The notes: generated from the letters alone by a model not told the origin. A stretch of DNA of 64,000 nt from Polyangiaceae bacterium (GCA_020633235.1 JACKEA010000007.1:1-64000); one strand, 5' to 3'. Shown: positions 1 to 8,129, counted from the stretch's first letter. A program made the numbers and translations.

Positions 1-20
1 CCGCGGCGGACCGACATGAT
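1..20 (-). repeat. REP-like hairpin copy 1 (cut by window edge)
   Basis: First copy of the interspersed repeat, read on the minus strand as ATGTCGGTCCGCCGCGG and truncated at the window start. The 20 or so bases after it (ATCGTGCAC...) resemble those after the copy at 1285-1308, so these two copies share more than the hairpin. Confidence 0.75.
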
Positions 21-276
21 CGTGCACGCGCCCTTCGAAGTGGATGAGCTCCCAGGACCCGCATGCTGCGTTTCCCTCGCTGGCGACCCTGCCGTCATTC
101 GCTGGGAGGAAGCTTCTCGCGCTCGAATGGCTCCACGAATGGCTCGCCGGAGTGGCCTACGCCATTTCGGGCGACCACGCCTCGGCACGCAGATCCGGTG
201 CTGGAATTGCCTGACAGCTGCCCACGCGGAGCGGTTGCTCTGTGTACACCGGTGCTAGTGCAGGGTCAGCTCGCCA
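21..276. other. No recognisable gene
   Basis: A reading frame of 80 codons opens at base 16 inside the REP copy on the plus strand, but it resembles no family I know and has no ribosome binding site. I see no RNA gene or promoter. It may be decayed coding sequence or the 3' flank of the lipoprotein gene that ends at 277. Confidence 0.4.
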
Positions 277-924
277 TCACGGCGTGTTGCAGCTATCGAC
301 TTGCTGCTTTCCGCTCCAACACCCCGGAACGACTGTCGTCGCTGTGCACGTGGGAACGTTGTAGTCTCCGTACTGAGCACCGCACTGCGTGTCGAGGGTG
401 TCGCATCCGCAGGAATGCTCCGTCTCGTTCTTGCAGCAGCGCCCGCCCGGAAGCGGACTGCAGGTAGACACCTCCTCCATGGACGACAAGATCGCACTGC
501 CGTGGTCCGCACCGCACTGACACGTGTCCGTTATCGAGTTCGAGTCACAGCCCACGTACACGCACAGGCAGCTGTCTGCATCGCGGCAGCACACGGTCTT
601 TCCTGCACCAGCGAAGGTGTCGTCGCAGTTTGCGACCAATGGGAACAGGGGATCCTCGCCCGGCGCAAGCGTGTCGCAGTAGCAACCATCGCGAGGATCC
701 ATGCGGTCGTCTCGATGCCGGCATACCCAGCCGCTAGCAGTGCTTCCGCCGCTGCCACCGCTTGCCGCACTGCCTCCCGTCGATGCGGCACCGCCGCCTC
801 CTGCCGACGTGGCGCCATTGCCCGAGGCGCCGCCCATACCGCCCCCGCCGCCGCTCCCAGAAGAGCAGGAAAAAAGCAACAAGGCGACAGCGAAAGTGGT
901 GAGGCGCAGGGGCGTTCGGGTCAT
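277..924 (-). CDS. Cys-rich lipoprotein, unknown function
   Basis: A 215-residue protein with a lipoprotein signal peptide: positively charged MTRTPLR start, a hydrophobic stretch and the lipobox LFSC at about residues 17-20. A Gly/Ser/Ala linker follows (to about residue 65), then a domain with roughly 20 cysteines, many as CxC or CC pairs, as in disulphide-rich secreted proteins. The architecture (lipobox, GGxSGG linker, Cys-rich head) is common in myxobacterial surface lipoproteins. No enzyme motif is visible. It stands alone: the upstream 400 bases hold only repeats. Confidence 0.8.
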   Translation of the reverse strand: MTRTPLRLTTFAVALLLFSCSSGSGGGGGMGGASGNGATSAGGGGAASTGGSAASGGSGGSTASGWVCRHRDDRMDPRDGCYCDTLAPGEDPLFPLVANCDDTFAGAGKTVCCRDADSCLCVYVGCDSNSITDTCQCGADHGSAILSSMEEVSTCSPLPGGRCCKNETEHSCGCDTLDTQCGAQYGDYNVPTCTATTVVPGCWSGKQQVDSCNTP

Positions 925-1164
925 GCCCTCAGATATCCCGTTCCAGCGCCTGTCCGCATGACAGCCGCCATGCCGAGTGCACGTTGCCCGGGAATCCTGC
1001 TGTCATCGCCATGCTACCTGCGACCACCTTTGTCGCAGGCCAGGTCCGGATTTGAGTGAGCCCGCCCCGCGATGGCCGTGATGGACGCACAGGGAAAGGC
1101 ACGCCACGAGCAGTGTCGCGGTCCTGCGTCGGCACGGCCGCGCGCATTCCGCGCCGGAACGATG
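925..1164. other. Intergenic stretch upstream of the minisatellite
   Basis: No convincing gene. Several overlapping frames are open only because stops are rare at this GC content. It must contain the promoter of the lipoprotein gene that starts at 924, but I cannot point to -35/-10 boxes. Confidence 0.4.
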
Positions 1165-1206
1165 CCGCGAGGCGGCGCCACGCTGGACGTCAGTGGGTCA
1201 TTCTGA
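1165..1206 (+). pseudogene. Remnant 3' end of a secreted-protein gene
   Basis: These 42 bases encode PRGGATLDVSGSF and a stop. The intact gene at 50527-51060 ends in PRGGATLGVSGSF and a stop. The two share 37 of 42 bases, and four of the five differences are synonymous, which points to coding ancestry. The rest of the gene is not visible upstream. The remnant runs directly into the 35-bp minisatellite, as at the 51-kb locus. Confidence 0.55.
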
Positions 1207-1286
1207 CGTCCGTTCGCGTGGGTGTCAGTGGTTCGCTCTGCGTTCGCGTGGGCGTCAGTGCTTCGCTCTGACGTCCGTCCGCGTGG
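1190..1286 (+). repeat. 35-bp minisatellite, short allele (about 3 units)
   Basis: About three units of the same repeat as at 51041-51282, with core GTCAGTGGTTCGCTCTGACG followed by TCCGTTCGCG. The second unit has lost five bases (ACGTC), so one interval is 30 instead of 35. Each unit re-encodes the end of the neighbouring gene remnant (V-S-G-S then a stop), so the repeat appears to have arisen from that gene's 3' end. Confidence 0.75.
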
Positions 1287-1308
1287 TTCCGCGGCGGACC
1301 GACATGAT
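1285..1308 (-). repeat. REP-like hairpin copy 2, next to RAYT gene
   Basis: Minus-strand copy reading ATGTCGGTCCGCCGCGGAAC and then CAC. It lies 27 bases beyond the 3' end of the RAYT gene. Known RAYT genes are commonly flanked by the REP hairpins they act on, so this is the most likely functional partner copy. Confidence 0.85.
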
Positions 1309-1335
1309 CGCGCACGGTGTTCGAGGTAGTCCGCC

Positions 1336-2109
1336 TCACGCGTGGAGGTGCGGGCGCTTTCCGGGGACGGTGTCCGGTGGGATACCGCCGCCACTGTCGC
1401 GCCACTGCTTGGCGATGATGGAGAGGGGGGCAGTGATGGGCGCCTTGCCCTTGCGGTCACAGGTCCAATCCCCGAGCCAGCCGTCGAAGTCGTGACCGCT
1501 GGACCAGGGGTCCACCCAGGTGCGCCCGAGCTTCTTGTTGGGGAAGTGCTTGCGGGCATTGCAAAGGATGTAAGCGAGGACGTTGCGGACGCCGCGGCGA
1601 GTGTCGATGACGTCGTGGTGATAGCGGCCGGCAAAGACGCGGCCGCGCTTGCGCCCCATGACGCGATTCATGCCCTTGGCAATGCGGATGGCGATGCCCT
1701 GCATGGCGCGGGAAAGGGAGGGCGTGTTGTTCGCCTCCACGAGGAGGTGGAGATGATTCCCCATGACGGAGAAGTGAAGCAGGCGGAAACCCTTGTGTTT
1801 GCGCCATGCCTCGAAGGCGCGAGTGATGACGCGGTAGCTCGAAGGGCGGCGGAGATTCACTATGTCGGCGCGGACGCGGAGCGTGACGAAGACGGCGCGC
1901 TCACGATGGGTGGGACGGCGCTTGGCGTGACGGACGCCGGAGCCCTCGACGCGCTTGCGGCCAGCACCGCGACGGCGGCCGCCCCAAGTCGAAGAGCGGG
2001 GAGCGCCGGAGGAAGCCCGGGGGGCGGAAGGCGCGGGGCGGAGGGCGCGCGGGGAGGTGCCGGACGCCTTGCGGGAGGGTGCGCGGGTGCTGGGAGCGGG
2101 CGCGGACAT
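1336..2109 (-). CDS. REP-associated tyrosine transposase (RAYT, Y1/TnpA_REP family)
   Basis: A 257-residue single-strand DNA transposase related to IS200/IS605 TnpA. After a basic, low-complexity N-terminus of about 70 residues come RRPTHRERAVFVTLRV, the HUH-type metal site in FSVMGNHLHLLVEA (HLH), and the helix with the catalytic tyrosine in GRVFAGRYHHDVI. RAYTs cleave and join single-stranded REP hairpins. The start at 2109 (MSAPAP) drops 35 unlikely N-terminal codons; the exact start is uncertain. There are no long terminal inverted repeats, as expected. A REP copy lies just past the 3' end and about 18 more are spread over the window. The bases upstream of the gene (2139-2190) recur at 51284-51335 without the gene. 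Confidence 0.88.
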   Translation of the reverse strand: MSAPAPSTRAPSRKASGTSPRALRPAPSAPRASSGAPRSSTWGGRRRGAGRKRVEGSGVRHAKRRPTHRERAVFVTLRVRADIVNLRRPSSYRVITRAFEAWRKHKGFRLLHFSVMGNHLHLLVEANNTPSLSRAMQGIAIRIAKGMNRVMGRKRGRVFAGRYHHDVIDTRRGVRNVLAYILCNARKHFPNKKLGRTWVDPWSSGHDFDGWLGDWTCDRKGKAPITAPLSIIAKQWRDSGGGIPPDTVPGKRPHLHA

Positions 2110-2138
2110 CTTGAATTGGGCACATGTTATCACGGGAA

Positions 2139-2190
2139 AGGGCAGGTGCAAGGGGCGGAAGTGAAATGGTGTGAGAGGGCGGCGCGGGCA
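2139..2190. repeat. RAYT upstream segment duplicated at 51.3 kb
   Basis: About 50 bases starting AAAGGGCAGGTGCAAGG and containing GAAGTGAAATGGTGTGAGAG. A closely similar block starting AAAGGGCGGAGGCAAGG with AATTGAAATGGTGTAAG lies at 51284-51335. It marks the 5' side of the RAYT locus and may be one boundary of a mobile unit. Confidence 0.65.
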
Positions 2191-2296
2191 CGACGCGCAG
2201 AGCGGCGCGGGCACGACGCGCAGAGCGGCGCGGGCACGATGCGCGGGGCGGCACGGACGCGCGGGGCGGCACGGACGCGCGGGGCGGCGTGGGCGG
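2176..2296. repeat. GC-rich tandem repeats (23 bp then 18 bp)
   Basis: Three copies of a 23-base unit (CGGCGCGGGCACGACGCGC then AGAG), the last diverging, followed by two copies of an 18-base unit (CGGCACGGACGCGCGGGG). The array ends at the stop codon of the DUF1697 gene. The 51.3-kb locus has a shorter, related tail that ends at the phaC stop codon. Confidence 0.7.
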
Positions 2297-2827
2297 CTAG
2301 GGGCGGAACTTGTCGACCAACTTGCGCAGCATGGTCGTGTTGCGCGTCGTGGTCGTCTCGCCGCCCATGGCGCCCCAGTCCTTGCCCTTGAGCGACGTCC
2401 CGGAAACGCCGCCCTCGATCAGCCAGTGCACTTCCCGGCCCTTCACCTTCAAGGTGTCGACGTCGTTCGAGAGCGCTTCGATCTGTTGCGCTACCTTCTT
2501 GCCGGGCGCATTGCGCAGGAATGCGACCATGTGAGTCCGCGGCTTCGTTACGTCGCCGTAGGGCTTGTGCGCCGCAATGCGCTCCACGTCTGCCCAACTC
2601 CGCACCAGCGTGGGCACCTCGAATCCAAAGGCCTTCTCCAGCGCCGTCTCGATCTTCTTCTCGACGCTCTCGGCCTTGGCGCGGCTCTCGAAGACGGCAT
2701 TACCGCTGTTCAGGAAGGTGCTCACCTTGCTGAAGCCGAGGGCCTCGAGCTCTTCCTTCAAGCGCGCCATGGGCACCGTGCGCTTTCCGACGTTCACGGC
2801 TCTGAGGAAGGCGACGTAGCGCGGCAT
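2297..2827 (-). CDS. DUF1697 family protein
   Basis: A 176-residue cytoplasmic protein that matches DUF1697 along its length: the start MPRYVAFLRAVNVGKRTVPM and the block ALGFSKVSTFLNSGNAVFES are the family's typical N-terminal features. Members are widespread, about 180 residues long, and have no established function. No signal peptide or membrane segment. The gene is not in an operon; its stop codon abuts the tandem repeats upstream of the RAYT gene. Confidence 0.85.
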   Translation of the reverse strand: MPRYVAFLRAVNVGKRTVPMARLKEELEALGFSKVSTFLNSGNAVFESRAKAESVEKKIETALEKAFGFEVPTLVRSWADVERIAAHKPYGDVTKPRTHMVAFLRNAPGKKVAQQIEALSNDVDTLKVKGREVHWLIEGGVSGTSLKGKDWGAMGGETTTTRNTTMLRKLVDKFRP

Positions 2828-3159
2828 GACGCCATCTGAGCACAGATCGCGAGCGGGATCGCGCTGCTACGACATCCAGCTGCGGCAGAGCGCCGAAGCC
2901 GTTTCTGGACGACCGAAGCGTGGAGCGGTGCGCGCGCCTCGCGATGCACTGCGTTCCTGCGACGCCATATGCCCGCGCCTCGCGACGCACCGCGCTCCCG
3001 CGACGCCATATGCCCGCGGAGCGCGGCGGGGATCGCGACGCACCAACACCCAGCTGCAGCAGATCGATGAAACGGCAGTTTCTGGGCGGCTGGCGCGAAA
3101 TCGAGCCAAAAATGGCTCCAAGGGTTGGTTTTGTGCGACGCCTTCGGTACCTGTGGAGA
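2828..3159. repeat. Intergenic direct repeats between DUF1697 gene and asnB
   Basis: No gene. Two kinds of direct repeat are visible. A unit of about 45 bases containing GCGACGCCATATGCCCGCG occurs twice (about 2935-2980 and 2980-3020). A diverged outer pair (about 2848-2915 and 3025-3090) shares GGGATCGCG, CAGCTGC and GTTTCTGG in the same order. The promoter of asnB should lie in or just after this block. Confidence 0.6.
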
Positions 3160-4692
3160 ATGTGCGGCATCGTCGGAATGTTCAACGCCAACGACGAGCA
3201 TGCGCTCAATGCCATGCTCGAATCCACGGTCCACCGTGGGGAAGACAGCACGCGCTACGAGTTCCACGATGAACGCTGCGGCATCGGCATCAACCGCCTG
3301 AGCATCGTGGATCTGGAGCGCGGCGAGCAGCCGCTCCGGAACGAGAGCGGTGACGTGCGCGTCGTGTGCAACGGCGAGATCTACAACCACGAAGCCATCG
3401 CGGCGGACCTCTCGGAGCACGAGCTGCTCACCCGATCCGACGCCGAGGTGATCTCGCACCTGTACGAGGACCACGGGGAAGACTGCGTGAACCTGCTCGA
3501 CGGCATGTTCGCCTTCGTGCTCTACGACCGCAAGAAGCAGACGTTCCTGGCGGCGCGAGATCCGATCGGCATCAAGCCCTTCTATTACGCGCGCGATGGC
3601 CGGCGCTGGTATTTTGCCTCGGAAGCGAAGGCGTTGATTGCCGGCGGCGCGGAGCCGCAGACGGTACGCATGCTGCCGCCGGGCTTTCGGCTGACGGAGC
3701 GCGGCCCGGAGCAGTACTATTACCTGGCCACGCAACGCAGCGTGCCGGATCCACACATCGTCCGCGCGCTGCTCGATCACGCCGTGAAGAAGCGGCTGAT
3801 GGCGGACGTGGAGGTGGGCACGTTCCTCAGCGGCGGGCTGGATTCCAGCATCATCACGGCGCTCGCGGCGCAGCACAATCCGCGCGTGCGGGCCTTCACC
3901 GTGGGCATGGAGGGCTCGCCGGACGTGGTGGCCGCCAAGCGCGTGGCGGAGCACCTGGGCGTGAAGCACTACGTGCAACCCTTCACCATCGACGAGATGC
4001 TCGAGGCGCTGCCGGAGGTGATCTGGCACGTGGAGAGCTACAACCCGTCCATGGTCACCGGCGCGGTGGTCACGCTGCTGGCCGCGCGTCACGCCAAGAG
4101 CGCGGGGCTCAAAGTGGTGCTGTGCGGTGAAGGTTCTGACGAGATCTTCGCCGGCTACAAGGCCGTACGCCACATGAGCTGGCCGCAGATGGTGGAAGCT
4201 TCGTGGACGCTCATCAACAATCTGCACAACACGGAGTGCAAGCGGCTCGATCGCATGAGCATGGCGGTGAGCTTGGAAGCGCGCGTTCCGTTCCTGGACC
4301 GCAGCCTGGTGGAGTACGCCCTGAACCTGCCCGGGGAGGTGAAGGTCAAGGAGGAGGGCGGCCGCCGCATCGAGAAGTACATCCTGCGCCAGGCCTTCGA
4401 CGATCTCTTGCCGCGGGACATCGTGTGGCGCGAGAAGATGCCCTTCGATCAGGGTAGCGGCGCGCGCCACATCATCCAACATGTGGACTCCCAGATCAGC
4501 GACAAGGAGCTGAAGGACGCGCAGCAGGAGTGGCCCGAGGCCGCCCTCGCATCGAAAGAGATGCTGTTCTACTACCGCATCTGGCGCGAAAAGTTCGGTG
4601 ACCTCGGCGGCCAGCGGGTGTTCGACATGTTCGGCAACTACCCGGTGATGATGGACGGCATCAAGAAGCGGACGGCCGAGAGCGGCAGCTGA
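3160..4692 (+). CDS. asnB: Asparagine synthetase (glutamine-hydrolysing)
   Basis: A 510-residue class B asparagine synthetase, which makes asparagine from aspartate, glutamine and ATP. Translation must start at 3160 because Cys2 (MCGIVGMF) is the N-terminal nucleophile of the glutaminase domain; GGAG sits just upstream. The glutaminase domain (1-190) has RLSIVD, NGEIYN and the GIKPFYY segment. The synthetase domain has the ATP loop SGGLDSS at about 224-230 and the C-terminal block RVPFLDR. At 510 residues it is slightly shorter than the E. coli enzyme (554). Its stop overlaps the next gene's start by one base, and it heads a four-gene operon with a symporter, so its product may serve a use other than bulk Asn supply. 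Confidence 0.93.
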   Translation: MCGIVGMFNANDEHALNAMLESTVHRGEDSTRYEFHDERCGIGINRLSIVDLERGEQPLRNESGDVRVVCNGEIYNHEAIAADLSEHELLTRSDAEVISHLYEDHGEDCVNLLDGMFAFVLYDRKKQTFLAARDPIGIKPFYYARDGRRWYFASEAKALIAGGAEPQTVRMLPPGFRLTERGPEQYYYLATQRSVPDPHIVRALLDHAVKKRLMADVEVGTFLSGGLDSSIITALAAQHNPRVRAFTVGMEGSPDVVAAKRVAEHLGVKHYVQPFTIDEMLEALPEVIWHVESYNPSMVTGAVVTLLAARHAKSAGLKVVLCGEGSDEIFAGYKAVRHMSWPQMVEASWTLINNLHNTECKRLDRMSMAVSLEARVPFLDRSLVEYALNLPGEVKVKEEGGRRIEKYILRQAFDDLLPRDIVWREKMPFDQGSGARHIIQHVDSQISDKELKDAQQEWPEAALASKEMLFYYRIWREKFGDLGGQRVFDMFGNYPVMMDGIKKRTAESGS

Positions 4693-5057
4693 TGCCGGAG
4701 CCTCTCGAGCTCAAGTGCCCGCCCGGCGGTGCCAACCGAGACGGCGCCTTCAAGCTCTCGTGGACGGGACCCAAGGACGCAACGTTTCGCCTGGTCGAGA
4801 AGCAGGGCGACCAATCGCGCACGTTGTTCGAGGGACGCTCCCACGGCAGCACCGTCACCGGGCGCCCCGCCGGGGACTACCAATACTCGCTGAGCACCGT
4901 GCAGGGACGAAGCGCCACCCCCTGCGTGGTCAAGGTGCGCCCCTACCCGTTGACCCTGGCGCTGTCGTTCTTCTTCGTCGGCTCCCTCGTCACGCTGGCC
5001 ACGGTGATCGTGATCTTGCGCGGCCATCGCGCCCACAAGCGGGGTGAGATCGGATGA
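4692..5057 (+). CDS. Single-pass membrane protein with Ig/Fn3-like domain
   Basis: A 121-residue protein starting in TGATG at the asnB stop. The first 85 residues look like a small beta-sandwich (hydrophobic and Tyr-rich strands such as DYQYSLSTV). One transmembrane helix follows at about 88-110 (LTLALSFFFVGSLVTLATVIV) with a basic tail HRAHKRGEIG. There is no signal peptide, so the sandwich probably precedes a C-terminal tail anchor. Its stop overlaps the symporter start by four bases (ATGA), which suggests translational coupling and perhaps an accessory role. Unknown function. Confidence 0.75.
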   Translation: MPEPLELKCPPGGANRDGAFKLSWTGPKDATFRLVEKQGDQSRTLFEGRSHGSTVTGRPAGDYQYSLSTVQGRSATPCVVKVRPYPLTLALSFFFVGSLVTLATVIVILRGHRAHKRGEIG

Positions 5058-6484
5058 CCGGTCCGGTCCTGGAAGCCAGCACCGGCTGGATCATCCTGGC
5101 GGGCTTCTCGCTGCTCTGGATCTTCCTCGGTTGGTACTGGGGTCGGCACGGCACCACCTTCGAAGGGCACATGCTGGCTGGTCGCAAGGTGGGCCTGGCG
5201 CTGGGCACCGCCACCGCGATGGCCACCTGGGTCACCTCCAACACCACGATGGCGGCACCAGAGGTGGCGTACCGCTTCGGTGTATGGGGCATGGTCGGCT
5301 ACTCCCTGGGCGCCGTGGGTTTGCTGCTGTTCGCGCCCATGGCGGAGCGCATCAAGCACCTGATGCCCCACGGCTACACCAGCGGGGACTTCGTGCGCAC
5401 CCGCTACGGCGTCGCCGCGTGGATCGTGTTCCTGCTGATCTCGTTCTTCTACGGCCTCGGCTGGCTGGTGAGCATGGGCATGGCCGGCGGCATCTTGCTG
5501 CACGCTCTCACGGGCATCCCTTACGAAGTGGGCATGGTCGTCATCACCGTGGTGTGCGTGGGCTACACGCTGCTCGGTGGCCTGCACGCCGTGATCGGCA
5601 CGGACTTCATTCAGAGCCTGCTCATCTTGGTGGGCCTGTGCGTCGTGGGCTTCGTGGGCTTCACCCAGGTGGAGCCCGTGCAGATCCATCACGAGCTCGC
5701 CCAGACGCGGCCCGGGCTCTTGAACCTGCTGATGCCGGCCTCCATCATGTTCCTGTTCAACAACTTGCTGTTCGGCCTGGGCGAGATCTTCCACAGCAAC
5801 GTGTGGTGGTCGCGCGCCCTCGCCTTCCGCAAGGGCGTGGGCTTCCGCGCGTATCTCGTGGCCGGCCTCGCCTGGCTGCCGGTGCCCATCGCCGCCGGCG
5901 CCCTGGCGCTGTTCGCTCCCGTGCTGGGCATCAACGTGCCGGCGCTCGACATGGTGGGACCCCTGGTGGTCGCTCACATGATGGGCAAGGTGGGAGCCAT
6001 CCTGATCTTCGTGGTGGTGTTCTCGTCCCTCGCGTCCTCCCTGGATTCGCTGTTGGCCGCCACCTCGGATCTGCTCGTGGAAGACGTGTACCGCCGCATC
6101 CTTCGACCCCAGGCCCGGGGTCCCGAGCTCCGCCGCGCGGCGCGCACGTTGGTCCTGGCGCTGGGCGTGCTCTCCATCGCCCTGTGCTGGAGCAAGGCCA
6201 CCACCCTGGCCCGCATGATCGCCTTCACCGGGGCGTTCGTGGCTTCCACCATCTGGCCCATCGCCGCGGGGCTGTACTGGAAGACCGCGAACCCCAAGGC
6301 CGCCACGCTGGGCATGGTGCTGGGCACCGCCGCGGGCCTCACGTCCTACTTCGTGATCGGCTGGTACACCGCGGCGCTGGTGGGCGCCGCCGTCAGCATG
6401 CTGTGCGTCGTCGTCGGCAGCGCCCTGGCACCGGCGCCCTTCGACTTCAAATCCCTGGCGGAAGAAATGCGGGAGCCCGGCTGA
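5054..6484 (+). CDS. Sodium:solute symporter family (SSF) transporter
   Basis: A 476-residue polytopic membrane protein of the SSF (SLC5) family: about 12-13 hydrophobic segments, an early WVTSNTTMAAPE region, GYTLLGGLHAVIGTDFIQ in the middle (typical of the family's sodium-site helices) and SSLASSLDSLLAATSDLLVEDVY in helix 8. It imports a small solute, unknown here, with Na+. Placed in frame-overlapping order after asnB and the tail-anchored protein, it could move a precursor or product of that enzyme; this is inference. Confidence 0.88.
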   Translation: MTGPVLEASTGWIILAGFSLLWIFLGWYWGRHGTTFEGHMLAGRKVGLALGTATAMATWVTSNTTMAAPEVAYRFGVWGMVGYSLGAVGLLLFAPMAERIKHLMPHGYTSGDFVRTRYGVAAWIVFLLISFFYGLGWLVSMGMAGGILLHALTGIPYEVGMVVITVVCVGYTLLGGLHAVIGTDFIQSLLILVGLCVVGFVGFTQVEPVQIHHELAQTRPGLLNLLMPASIMFLFNNLLFGLGEIFHSNVWWSRALAFRKGVGFRAYLVAGLAWLPVPIAAGALALFAPVLGINVPALDMVGPLVVAHMMGKVGAILIFVVVFSSLASSLDSLLAATSDLLVEDVYRRILRPQARGPELRRAARTLVLALGVLSIALCWSKATTLARMIAFTGAFVASTIWPIAAGLYWKTANPKAATLGMVLGTAAGLTSYFVIGWYTAALVGAAVSMLCVVVGSALAPAPFDFKSLAEEMREPG

Positions 6485-6606
6485 TGCGCATTCCCGGCAC
6501 GGTGTTCGACGGCATGCTGTGGCTCGCCCTCGTCGGTGTGGCCCTGGGCGCCGTGTACCTGCTCGTGGTGCTGGTCAAAGAGTGGCGGAGCGGCCAGCTC
6601 TGGTAG
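6484..6606 (+). CDS. 40-residue single-pass membrane peptide
   Basis: Starts in TGATG on the symporter stop codon. The 40-residue product is one transmembrane helix (about 12-31, LWLALVGVALGAVYLLVVLV) with a short tail KEWRSGQLW. Small one-helix partners are known for several SSF transporters, so an accessory subunit is plausible. Support is the start/stop overlap, same strand and clean membrane profile. A REP copy follows eight bases after its stop. Confidence 0.7.
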   Translation: MRIPGTVFDGMLWLALVGVALGAVYLLVVLVKEWRSGQLW

Positions 6607-6613
6607 TCTGCCT

Positions 6614-6637
6614 TTGTTGGTCCGGCGCGAACCCCGT
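6614..6637 (+). repeat. REP-like hairpin copy 3
   Basis: TTGTTGGTCCGGCGCGAACC followed by CCGTCGCGC. It lies between the convergent ends of the small membrane peptide gene and the SpoIIAA-like gene. Confidence 0.85.
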
Positions 6638-6654
6638 CGCGCTCCCGGGGCGCG

Positions 6655-7047
6655 TCACGCCTCGCCGGTTGCCCAACGCAGCGCTTCGTCTTCGTCCTGG
6701 GTCACGCTGGCACGTGTTCCGGATTCCCGAGCGACACGGTTCACCTGCAGCGCGCCGACGGCGCTCGAGACGAGGAACACGACCCGTGCAACGCGAGAAG
6801 CGAGCTCGCTACGAACGACTTCGACGGACCGCTCGAAGGGCTCGTCGTTCACACCGGGTGCGCTCCGCACGTCGATGAGCACACCCCAGGAGGCGTGCTC
6901 TGGGCGAAGGAGGCCCAGCGCTTCGCGATACGTTTCCACGATGGCTTCTTGCCGCTCGGGGCGGCGCGCCGAGCGAACGACGCGGATCAGCTTTCGCTCC
7001 GGGTGCTCGAACAGCTGGATGAGCTCGTTCTCGAGGAGGGGGTCCAT
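6655..7047 (-). CDS. SpoIIAA/STAS-like protein
   Basis: A 130-residue soluble protein without signal peptide. Its pattern (short N-terminal strand, WGVLIDVRSAPGVND, then VARVVFLVSSAVGALQVNRVAR) is like the SpoIIAA-like/STAS fold found in many myxobacterial single-domain proteins that often act as anti-anti-sigma or sensor modules. A similar small protein lies at 59693-60022. No catalytic residue is evident and no partner kinase or sigma gene is adjacent. Confidence 0.6.
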   Translation of the reverse strand: MDPLLENELIQLFEHPERKLIRVVRSARRPERQEAIVETYREALGLLRPEHASWGVLIDVRSAPGVNDEPFERSVEVVRSELASRVARVVFLVSSAVGALQVNRVARESGTRASVTQDEDEALRWATGEA

Positions 7048-7101
7048 GTCGGAGCGAAGAGTAGCTCGCGGGGGTGACAGAGCGCTACGAGCTCCGCGCC
7101 G

Positions 7102-8070
7102 TCACGGCGGGCTGACGACGATGTCGTCGACGTATAGCGCCGCGGCCGTCCCGCTCGTCATGGAGCTCCAGGAGTCCACCGCGAGATCGCCGACAAGGTT
7201 CTGGAGCACCGCGGAGCTGTCGGTGCGGTCCACCTGGTACGCGCTCGGCTCACTGCCGCTCGCCGGCCACACCTTGCCCTGCAACCGCGACTGACCGGCG
7301 TTCACCTGCGTCAGCCGATAGCGCACGCGGTACAGCACACCGGCGCTGAGCGACACCGGCGAGACGGAACCCATGAGGCTCTCGTTGCCGGTCAGCTCGT
7401 GCCAAACACCGATGCCTTCCGGATTGCGGAACGCCTCCACGAACACCGCGTAGCCCTGCCCGTTGGGCGTGGACTGCGTGAGGTAGCCGCCGTTCTGACG
7501 CAGATAGAAGCCGACGCCCTGGGTGTTCTCGCTCGAGAACTCGAAGCTGAAGGTGACCTGGGCCTCGCTGCAACCCAGCGGCGCCGTCATGCGTGCCAAG
7601 GAGTAGCTCGTCGTCTGCGGGATCAAACGGCCACGTCCGTTCTGGATGTCGGCGGTCTGTACGCCCCCCGCGGCTTTCCAGGGCGACGGCCAGGGGGATC
7701 CGTTGGCGCCGCTGAAGGTCTCCGTGAAGTTGCAGCCCGCTTGGCCGCCGGTGCCGGCTTGGCCGCCCGTGCTCGTGCCGCCGCTGCCCGCTTGGCCGCC
7801 CGTGCCGCCGCTGCTCGCGCCCGCTTGCCCGCCGCCGCTGCCGGCTTGCCCGCCGCTACTCGTGCCGCCGCTGCTCGCGCCGCCGCTACTCGAGCCACCG
7901 CTGCTCGCGCCCGCTTGGCCGCCGCTGCTCGTGCCGCCGCTGCTCGCGCCCGCTTGGCCGCCGCTGCTCGCGCCGCCGCTGCCCGCTGGACCGCCGCCGC
8001 CCGAGTCGTCGCTACCGCAGCCCAAGAGCCCGATCAGTAGACACCCCGCACACCACCCAACCCTCTGCAC
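7102..8070 (-). CDS. Lipoprotein with long Gly/Ser linker and jelly-roll-like domain
   Basis: Outer-surface lipoprotein of about 322 residues. I start it at a GTG at 8070 (VQRVGWCAGCLLIGLLGCG), which gives a normal signal peptide with lipobox LLGC. An earlier ATG in frame exists but would put a REP copy and the divergent promoter inside the gene. A linker of about 95 residues of SSGGxxG repeats follows, encoded by near-identical 9-18 base units, then a 200-residue all-beta domain (CNFTETFSGANG ... ALYVDDIVVSPP) that resembles concanavalin-like lectin/glucanase folds. Divergent from the Nudix operon. Confidence 0.75.
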   Translation of the reverse strand: MQRVGWCAGCLLIGLLGCGSDDSGGGGPAGSGGASSGGQAGASSGGTSSGGQAGASSGGSSSGGASSGGTSSGGQAGSGGGQAGASSGGTGGQAGSGGTSTGGQAGTGGQAGCNFTETFSGANGSPWPSPWKAAGGVQTADIQNGRGRLIPQTTSYSLARMTAPLGCSEAQVTFSFEFSSENTQGVGFYLRQNGGYLTQSTPNGQGYAVFVEAFRNPEGIGVWHELTGNESLMGSVSPVSLSAGVLYRVRYRLTQVNAGQSRLQGKVWPASGSEPSAYQVDRTDSSAVLQNLVGDLAVDSWSSMTSGTAAALYVDDIVVSPP

Positions 8071-8105
8071 CCTACGACCATAGCGTCCCGCGGGGCCGTC
8101 CGCGA

Positions 8106-8129
8106 GGTTCCGCGGCGAGGCGACAACAA
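8106..8129 (-). repeat. REP-like hairpin copy 4 (degenerate)
   Basis: Minus strand TTGTTGTCGCCTCGCCGCGG then AACCTCGCG: it matches the family only if a 3-4 base insertion is allowed after TTGT. It lies in the divergent region between the lipoprotein and the Nudix regulator. Confidence 0.5.

Noticed and set aside
1056..1634. Protein-coding genes in the frames between the first lipoprotein and the RAYT gene
   Set aside because: The frames are short, overlap the minisatellite or the RAYT gene and carry no family features.
2794..4482. A 562-codon minus-strand frame over asnB
   Set aside because: It is the shadow of asnB and its repeat-rich upstream region; the plus strand has full catalytic motifs.
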